Of a stretch of 64,000 bases of DNA, positions 58,770 through 64,000 are shown piece after piece. The notes beneath the pieces were generated by a model, which saw only the letters and a program-made list of their open reading frames with translations, had not been told where the DNA came from and did not search any database. The stretch lies in the NCBI GenBank assembly GCA_024276495.1, contig JAJRXC010000107.1, forward strand, positions 93,025 through 157,024, given 5' to 3'. How positions within the stretch are numbered: position 1 is the stretch's first letter; each line of letters begins with the position of its first letter. The position numbers were made by a program, and so were the translations under genes. Source of the stretch: Actinomycetes bacterium. Its GTDB lineage: Bacteria; Actinomycetota; Acidimicrobiia; Acidimicrobiales; Aldehydirespiratoraceae.

Positions 58770-61621
58770 TCGAGATTCTCGGCATCGATGTCGGCCAACA
58801 GATGGTCGTCATCGGATTGATCACCGGCCTGACCTACGCCGCGCTCGCGGCCGGATTCGTCCTCGTGTATCGGTCGACGGGCGTGCTCAACTTCGCCCAC
58901 GGCGAGATGGGGGTCTTCGGCCTCGCGATCTTCGTGATGATGATCGTCAACTACGACCTCAACTGGTGGCTCGCGTTCGCGCTCGCCGTGATGGGGACGG
59001 CCCTGATCGGCATGGTCGTCGAACTGATCGTTGTTCGCCGTCTTTTCACGTCGCCCCGCCTCGTCGTGCTGATCGCGACGATTGGCGTCGGTCAGATCCT
59101 GACCCTCGCCCGGGTCTCGTGGATTCCCGACATCAACGCCGGCGGCAACATCCCGACCGCGTTCGAGCTCACCTGGACCCCCACCGACGACATCCGGCTG
59201 CAGGCCCGCGAGCTGACGGTCATCTTGGTCGTACCCGCCCTCGTCGCCCTACTCGGCCTTTTCATGACCCGGACCCGTTTCGGCCTGGCCGTACGCGCCT
59301 CGGCCGACAACCCCGACACCGCTCGGGTCTTCGGGACGTCACCCCGGCGGGTGTCGACCATCGTGTGGACGATCGCCGGCGCGTTCGCGGCGGCGACCGC
59401 GATCCTCACCGCGCCGCTGCAGGGCATCCAGGCCGCCACGGTCGACGACACGGGCAATCTCCTCGTGGAGCAACTGCTCCTGAAGGTCCTCGTGGTGTCC
59501 CTGCTCGCCCGCATGCGGTCGCTTCCGGGTGTGGTGTGGGCCGGACTCGGGGTCGGACTGGTCGAGAACATCGTGCGCCAGAACGTCGACTCGACGAATC
59601 AGTCGATCGTCAACGTGTGGTTCTTCGTGACCGTTCTCGTGGTCGTGTTGTGGTTCGTGCGCAGCGGCCGCCAGGACGGCTGGTCGTTGTCGCCGACGGT
59701 GCGCCCCGTACCCGAACGACTTCGCCGGATCTGGTGGGTTCGCAACCTCAACGGGTTCGGATTCCTGCTCCTCTTCGGTTTCCTCGCGATCATCCCGCTC
59801 TTCGTCACCACCTCCGCGGGGATCCTCGCGTGGACCAACATCTTGTTGTTCGCGATGGTCGCCCTGTCGCTCACGATCCTCACCGGCTGGGCCGGCCAGC
59901 TCTCCCTCGGCCAGTTCGCGTTCGTCGGGCTCGGTGCGCTGAGCACGCTCGCGCTCACCCGCGGCCACGACCTTCCGGTTCCCTTCGACCTGTTCGACGC
60001 CAGTGTGCAGTTGCCGTGGGGCGTCGCGGTCGTCCTGGCCACCACGGTCGGCGTGGCCGCCGCGTTGCTGATCGGGCTTCCGGCCCTGCGGGTCCGAGGG
60101 CTCTTCCTCGCCGTCACCACGCTGGCGTTCGCGGTCGCCGCCGGCACGTGGATGTTCACCCAGGACGTCTTCACCGGTGGGACCAGCGCCCCCCGCCCGG
60201 CTCGGGCCCCGTCGTTTCTCGGCATGGACTTCGCCGAGTCGCGGCGCAGTCTCTACCTCCTCTGTCTCGTCGTCTTGATGGCGATGTCGTGGATCGCCGC
60301 GAAGATCCGGGCGTCGGGGATCGGACGCACCCTCATCGCGGTGCGCGACAACGAGGACATGGCGGCTGCGTCGACCGTCTCACCGGCCCGGGCGAAGTTG
60401 TCGGCGTTTGCCGTCGCCGGCGGGATCAGCGCCCTGGCCGGATCCCTGTTCGTGGTCGTCCAACCCTCCCTGTCGCCGGGTATCCAGTTCGCGCCGGCCG
60501 AGTCGATCCGGGTGATGGTCATCGCGATCATCGGCGGGTTGGGATCGGTGGCCGGGCCCGTTCTCGGCTCGCTGTGGGTTCTCGGGATCCGCGAGGTCAC
60601 CCCCGACGGACTGCGCGACCTGCAGCAGTTGTTCACCTCCAACATCGGTCTGTTGGTCTTGTTGATGTACTTCCCCGGCGGACTGCTCCAGATCGTCTAC
60701 AACGTGCGCAACGCCCTCCTTGACGAGGCCGAACGCCGCTACCGGACCGATGACGACTCGGCGGCCGGTACCGACACGGCCGCCGCGGTCCCGGCGCGGG
60801 TCCGGGCTCCCGCAACGGCGACCGAGACCGGCCCGGCGTTGGCGGTACGGGACCTCACCGTGCGATTCGGGGGCAACGTGGCCGTCTCCGACGTCGAGTT
60901 CGACGTGCACCCCGGCGAGCTGGTCGGCCTGATCGGCACCAACGGAGCCGGCAAGTCGACGCTGCTCAACGCAGTCAGCGGCTTCGTCCCGTCGCAGGGG
61001 TCGGTCCGTGTGCTCGGCGTCGACGTGTCCGATCGGAGCGCAGCGGCCCGCCACCGCATCGGCCTCGGGCGCGGCTTCCAGGCCGCCCGCCTCTATCCCG
61101 ACCTCACCGTTCGCGAATCGCTGATGGTCGCGTTGGAAGCCCGCAGTCGGTCGCGACTGGTTCCGTCGATGCTCGGGGTGCCGCCGTCTCCCGGAGACGA
61201 GCGCACCAAGCGGGCCGAGGCCAACGAGATCGTCGACTATCTCGGACTCGGACGCTACGCCGACCAGCTCATCGGCGCGCTGTCGACCGGAACCCGGCGG
61301 ATCGTCGAGCTCGGCAGCCTGCTCGCCGTCGATGCCCGGATCCTGCTCCTCGACGAGCCCACCGGTGGCGTCGCGCAACGAGAGACCGAGGCCTTCGGTC
61401 CGCTCATCAAACAGATCCAGGCCGAGCTCGGTGCCTCGGTCGTCGTCATCGAACACGACATGCCGCTGGTCATGAGCATCAGCGACCGGGTGTACTGCCT
61501 CGAGTCAGGTCAGGTCATCGCCCACGGAACCCCCGACCAGGTCCGCAACGACCCGCTGGTGATCGCGAGCTATCTCGGAACCGACGAACGGGCCATCCAG
61601 CGGTCCGGCACCGCCGACTGA
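58766..61621 (+). CDS. Triple fusion LivH-LivM permeases and LivG ATPase
   Basis: A 951-aa single chain holding three normally separate subunits of a branched-chain amino acid/amide ABC importer. Residues about 1-300 are LivH (FVLVYRSTGVLNFAHGEMG, VRASADNPDTARVFG). About 320-650 are LivM (SLTILTGWAGQLSLGQFAFVG and AVRDNEDMAAAS). About 695-945 are LivG (Walker A GTNGAGKST near 724, a non-standard signature LSTGTRRIVELG, Walker B ILLLDEPTGGVA, H-loop VIEHDM). With the preceding LivF-containing protein, the full transporter needs only two polypeptides plus the binding protein encoded divergently. ATGA overlap with the previous gene. Confidence 0.88.
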   Translation: MIEILGIDVGQQMVVIGLITGLTYAALAAGFVLVYRSTGVLNFAHGEMGVFGLAIFVMMIVNYDLNWWLAFALAVMGTALIGMVVELIVVRRLFTSPRLVVLIATIGVGQILTLARVSWIPDINAGGNIPTAFELTWTPTDDIRLQARELTVILVVPALVALLGLFMTRTRFGLAVRASADNPDTARVFGTSPRRVSTIVWTIAGAFAAATAILTAPLQGIQAATVDDTGNLLVEQLLLKVLVVSLLARMRSLPGVVWAGLGVGLVENIVRQNVDSTNQSIVNVWFFVTVLVVVLWFVRSGRQDGWSLSPTVRPVPERLRRIWWVRNLNGFGFLLLFGFLAIIPLFVTTSAGILAWTNILLFAMVALSLTILTGWAGQLSLGQFAFVGLGALSTLALTRGHDLPVPFDLFDASVQLPWGVAVVLATTVGVAAALLIGLPALRVRGLFLAVTTLAFAVAAGTWMFTQDVFTGGTSAPRPARAPSFLGMDFAESRRSLYLLCLVVLMAMSWIAAKIRASGIGRTLIAVRDNEDMAAASTVSPARAKLSAFAVAGGISALAGSLFVVVQPSLSPGIQFAPAESIRVMVIAIIGGLGSVAGPVLGSLWVLGIREVTPDGLRDLQQLFTSNIGLLVLLMYFPGGLLQIVYNVRNALLDEAERRYRTDDDSAAGTDTAAAVPARVRAPATATETGPALAVRDLTVRFGGNVAVSDVEFDVHPGELVGLIGTNGAGKSTLLNAVSGFVPSQGSVRVLGVDVSDRSAAARHRIGLGRGFQAARLYPDLTVRESLMVALEARSRSRLVPSMLGVPPSPGDERTKRAEANEIVDYLGLGRYADQLIGALSTGTRRIVELGSLLAVDARILLLDEPTGGVAQRETEAFGPLIKQIQAELGASVVVIEHDMPLVMSISDRVYCLESGQVIAHGTPDQVRNDPLVIASYLGTDERAIQRSGTAD

Positions 61622-61678
61622 ATCCGACGGAATTCGTCAATCTCGGACGGATTCGGTCGACAGGAGCCCCACGGGATC

Positions 61679-63052
61679 ATGAGGCCACGCGCCTCGGGGA
61701 GAGTTGTCGTGACGAGCGGTACAGAGAGCGACAAGGGGCTACGGCCCCCGAAGTCGACCGAGGACCTCGGTGTTCCCTACGCCCTCGTCTCCGATCTCGT
61801 CCTCCGCCGATGCCTGCTCGAGGGGAGAACGAACGTCACCGGACTCTCACAGGCCCTCGCGATGACCGCGGGACTGGTCGACAAGATCGTGCAGGAGCTC
61901 AGGGAGAAGAAGGAGATCGAGGTTCTCGGGATGGTCGGGCGTGACTACACGCTTGCCCTCACCAGCCTGGGCCAAAAGCACGCCACCGACCGGATGGCGC
62001 AGTCCCGCTATGCCGGTGCCTGCCCGGTCTCGCTGGATCTCTACCGGGAGGTCGTCGCGAAGCAGCGACTCGCGGTCTACGTCAACCGGGAGATACTGAA
62101 GACCGCGTTCTCCGATCTCGTGATCTCCGACGAGCTGTTCGACGAGCTCGGACCGGCGCTCAACGCGAACGGCGCGATGTTCCTCTACGGTCCGCCCGGC
62201 ACCGGCAAGACGTCGATTGCCGAACGGGTCGTGCGGATCAGCCCAGATCTGGTGCTCGTCCCCCGGGCCGTCGAGGTCGACGGCCAGATCATCAGCGTCT
62301 TCGACTCGACGGTTCACATTCCGGCCGATTCCCAACCCGACGACCTCGATCCTCGTTGGGTCCTGTGTCACCGGCCCCGGGTCGTCGTCGGTGGCGAGCT
62401 CACCGCCTCGATGCTCGACCTGAGCTTCGATCGCACGAGCGGTGTCTATCTCGCTCCGCTCCAGATGAAGGCCAACAACGGAGTCATGATCATCGACGAC
62501 TTCGGCCGCCAGGTGCTGACCCCCGATCAGCTCCTCAATCGGTGGATCGTGCCGCTCGACCGTCGCGTCGACTACCTGTCGCTCAACTACGGCGTCAACT
62601 TCGAAGTGCCCTTCGACGTGAAGGTCGTTCTCTCGACGAACCTCGATCCCAGCGATCTGGGTGACGAGGCGTTCTTCCGGCGGATTCAGACCAAGATCTA
62701 CGTCGGGGCGATCTCCGAGGATGCCTTCGACTGGATCCTCGCCCGGGTCGCCCACGCGATGGGGGTCGGATGTGACGGCGAGTCGGCGGCCTACCTGCGC
62801 ATGCTGTGCATTCGCGAGGGTGGCGATCTGCGCCCGTACCTACCGGCCGATGTCTGCAAGCTGGTCAAGGCGCTCGCGCTCTACGAAGGTGTCGCGCCGG
62901 TGCTCGATCGTCATTCGATCGACCGGGTGCTGAGCCTCTACTACACCAACGGCGTCAGCGCGCCGGGGGCGGATGAGGCGATGAACGGCCCGGGCCCCGT
63001 CGATGCCGTGCCCGTGGTCGGTGAACAGTCGACCCAGGTCAGCACCTTCTGA
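61679..63052 (+). CDS. AAA-family ATPase with N-terminal winged-helix-like domain
   Basis: A 457-aa protein. Residues about 35-115 form a helix-turn-helix-like region (LSQALAMTAGLVDKIVQELREKKEIEVLG), suggesting DNA or protein binding. The AAA domain has Walker A GPPGTGKTS, Walker B IIDDFG (Asp-Asp, without the usual catalytic Glu), sensor 1 VVLSTNLD and a C-terminal lid around RPYLPADVCKLVKAL. Substrate or target unknown; similar stand-alone ATPases occur near pilus and secretion genes. ATG 61679 follows an AGGAG; a downstream GTG start is possible. Not obviously part of the Liv operon (58-bp gap). Confidence 0.7.
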   Translation: MRPRASGRVVVTSGTESDKGLRPPKSTEDLGVPYALVSDLVLRRCLLEGRTNVTGLSQALAMTAGLVDKIVQELREKKEIEVLGMVGRDYTLALTSLGQKHATDRMAQSRYAGACPVSLDLYREVVAKQRLAVYVNREILKTAFSDLVISDELFDELGPALNANGAMFLYGPPGTGKTSIAERVVRISPDLVLVPRAVEVDGQIISVFDSTVHIPADSQPDDLDPRWVLCHRPRVVVGGELTASMLDLSFDRTSGVYLAPLQMKANNGVMIIDDFGRQVLTPDQLLNRWIVPLDRRVDYLSLNYGVNFEVPFDVKVVLSTNLDPSDLGDEAFFRRIQTKIYVGAISEDAFDWILARVAHAMGVGCDGESAAYLRMLCIREGGDLRPYLPADVCKLVKALALYEGVAPVLDRHSIDRVLSLYYTNGVSAPGADEAMNGPGPVDAVPVVGEQSTQVSTF

Positions 63053-63120
63053 CGCACCCACGGCGCCGGGTGTCCGCGCCGGCGCTCGACGCGCCGGTCT
63101 CGGCGGTCGTGTCGGGGGGC

Positions 63121-63627
63121 TCAGACGTCGCTCACCCGGTGGCGGGCGTCCTCGGCGCTGACCACCGGCGGTTCGCTCGACCAGGGGAAGTTGATCCACT
63201 GGTCGGTCCGCTTCCACACGTAGTCGCATTTGACCAGGGAATGGGACTTCTCGTAGAGAACCGCGGTGCGGACCTCGCCGACTCGTTCCAGACAGAAGTC
63301 GTTGACCATCTTGAGGGTGTGGCCGGTGTCGGCGACGTCGTCGACGATCAGGACCGTGGCGTCGTCCATGTCGACGAAGTCGACGTAGGGCGGGAGCATC
63401 ACCGGCACCGGGAGACGTTCGTCGACCCCGGTGTAGTACTCGCAGTTCATCACGTAGATGTTCTTGACCGAGAGGGCGTAGCCCAACGACCCGGCGACGA
63501 AGAGCCCACCCCGGGCGATCGACAGGATCATCTCCGGGCGGTAGCCGGCGTCGCCGACGAGGGTGGCCAGGTCACGTACGGCCGTGCCGTAGGTGGACCA
63601 GTCGAGGATCTCACGCTCTTCGCTCAT
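63121..63627 (-). CDS. Phosphoribosyltransferase family protein
   Basis: A 168-aa type-I phosphoribosyltransferase. The PRPP-binding motif is VLIVDDVADTGHTL; upstream IARGGLFVAGSLGYAL contains the early loop, and the hood carries EYYTGVDE. Similar to xanthine/hypoxanthine-type PRTases of actinobacteria, but the base is not determined. ATG 63627 has TAGGTT 6 nt upstream (63634-63639), so it is leaderless. Confidence 0.8.
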   Translation of the reverse strand: MSEEREILDWSTYGTAVRDLATLVGDAGYRPEMILSIARGGLFVAGSLGYALSVKNIYVMNCEYYTGVDERLPVPVMLPPYVDFVDMDDATVLIVDDVADTGHTLKMVNDFCLERVGEVRTAVLYEKSHSLVKCDYVWKRTDQWINFPWSSEPPVVSAEDARHRVSDV

Positions 63628-63633
63628 CGTCGC

Positions 63634-63639
63634 AACCTA
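63634..63639 (-). promoter_or_regulatory. Leaderless -10 element of the phosphoribosyltransferase
   Basis: TAGGTT sits 6 nt before ATG 63627 on the minus strand. Confidence 0.5.
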
Positions 63640-63695
63640 GCCGCACCTGGCCGTCCTCCACCCCCCGCCCCCGCCCCCCGCCCTCGGCCCCGCCT

Positions 63696-63754
63696 CCCTG
63701 CTTTTCTGACGCGTTGATCGCGAATAGCGCGACGAACGCGTCAGAAAAGCAGGG
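63696..63754. repeat. Large palindrome with 20-bp perfect arms
   Basis: Left arm 63696-63715 (starts CCCTGCTTTTCTGACG) and right arm 63735-63754 are perfect reverse complements of 20 bp; the 19-nt centre adds a further 5-bp pairing (TCGCG with CGCGA) around AATAG. Flanks are C-rich on the left and G-rich on the right. It lies between two minus-strand genes. There is no T-run, so an ordinary intrinsic terminator is not certain; it could be a repeat-family member or a protein-binding site. Confidence 0.8.
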
Positions 63755-63774
63755 GAGGGGGAGGGGGGAAAGGC

Positions 63775-64000
63775 CTAGACGTCGCGGACGTTGACGCGGA
63801 TGGCGTGCCAGCCTTCGGCGCCGTCGGGAGCGACGTCCTTCGGGCCGATCGGCTGGAGCTGTCCGTCGCCGTCGACGGCGCGAACCCGAAGGACGTGTTG
63901 TCCGGGGGTCGCGTCCCAATCGGTACGCCACTGGACCCAGGTCTCATCGCTGCCCGGTGCGGCGATCTCACACGACACCCAGTTGTCGCTCTCATCGACC
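63775..64000 (-). CDS. C-terminal end of a molybdopterin-dependent sulfite-oxidase-type oxidoreductase (truncated by window edge)
   Basis: The visible 74 residues match the immunoglobulin-like Mo-co oxidoreductase dimerisation domain found after the molybdenum domain of sulfite-oxidase-family enzymes: WVQWRTDWDATPGQHVLRV, RAVDGDGQLQPIGP and GWHAIRVNVRDV at the end. The catalytic part lies outside the window. Molybdenum-cofactor genes at 51.2-53.9 kb fit a need for such an enzyme. Confidence 0.6.
   Translation of the reverse strand, partial: VDESDNWVSCEIAAPGSDETWVQWRTDWDATPGQHVLRVRAVDGDGQLQPIGPKDVAPDGAEGWHAIRVNVRDV

Overview
The window is GC-rich, densely coded, single-chromosome-type DNA from a Gram-positive-like high-GC bacterium. 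Actinobacterial traits include a ferrochelatase with a Cys-rich [2Fe-2S]-type tail, an Rpf-like muralytic protein, a mycoredoxin-like glutaredoxin, DUF2510-type tails, many GTG/TTG starts and many leaderless genes. The Liv-type transporter fused into giant polypeptides, the SLH-domain wall anchoring and the overall gene mix point to class Acidimicrobiia (Ilumatobacter-like). That placement is inference from gene content, not a computed phylogeny. There is no rRNA, CRISPR array, IS element or prophage.

Layout. 0-2.5 kb: the 3' end of an amidohydrolase, then a SpoU rRNA/tRNA methyltransferase coupled to an M48 protease. 2.6-6.2 kb: a tightly overlapping operon of MauE-like, Tat-exported methylamine-dehydrogenase-light-chain-like protein with three SLH domains, MauD-like thioredoxin, a 23-aa micropeptide, a polytopic membrane protein and an unknown protein. 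This is the most system-like novelty in the window. 6.2-11.6 kb: fpg, an unknown, an esterase lipoprotein and a topoisomerase IV A subunit. 11.6-20.9 kb: a polyamine uptake and catabolism block (aminotransferase, GNAT, amine/amino-acid oxidase, agmatinase-like ureohydrolase, PotABCD, C45 acyltransferase/peptidase). 21.0-21.6 kb: a lipoprotein thioredoxin whose first active-site Cys codon is an in-frame UGA followed by a SECIS-like hairpin, so a probable selenoprotein. 21.8-27.3 kb: topoisomerase IV B subunit, BrkB-SnoaL fusion, Fe-S RecB-like nuclease, orphan ParA. 27.4-29.9 kb: DUF1501/DUF1800 pair. 30.0-31.9 kb: two-component system whose regulator has an amber codon.

32-43.5 kb: ferrochelatase, Rpf-like protein, mycoredoxin, enoyl-CoA hydratase, SGNH hydrolase, ABC-F, NfuA-like protein, a disturbed intergenic area carrying a degenerate copy of part of dxs, a low-complexity acidic protein with a probable frameshift, dxs, a PAP2 membrane protein and a hotdog thioesterase. 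43.5-54 kb: TldD with two tandem TldE paralogues, UppP, a SAF-domain protein, FmdB-like protein, PlsY, GalU and the molybdenum-cofactor genes moeA-moaA-moaC. 54.6 kb: tRNA-Ala(CGC) with a strong terminator. 54.7-61.6 kb: a branched-chain-amino-acid-type ABC transporter with a divergent binding protein, an MFS-LivF fusion and a LivH-LivM-LivG fusion. 61.7-64 kb: AAA ATPase, phosphoribosyltransferase, a 20-bp-arm palindrome, and the end of a probable sulfite-oxidase-type molybdoenzyme, which would use the cofactor made by the moa/moe genes.

A recurrent regulatory feature is a TANNNT -10 hexamer placed 6-8 nt before the start codon, indicating widespread leaderless transcription. Several divergent gene pairs share overlapping -10 elements on the two strands.
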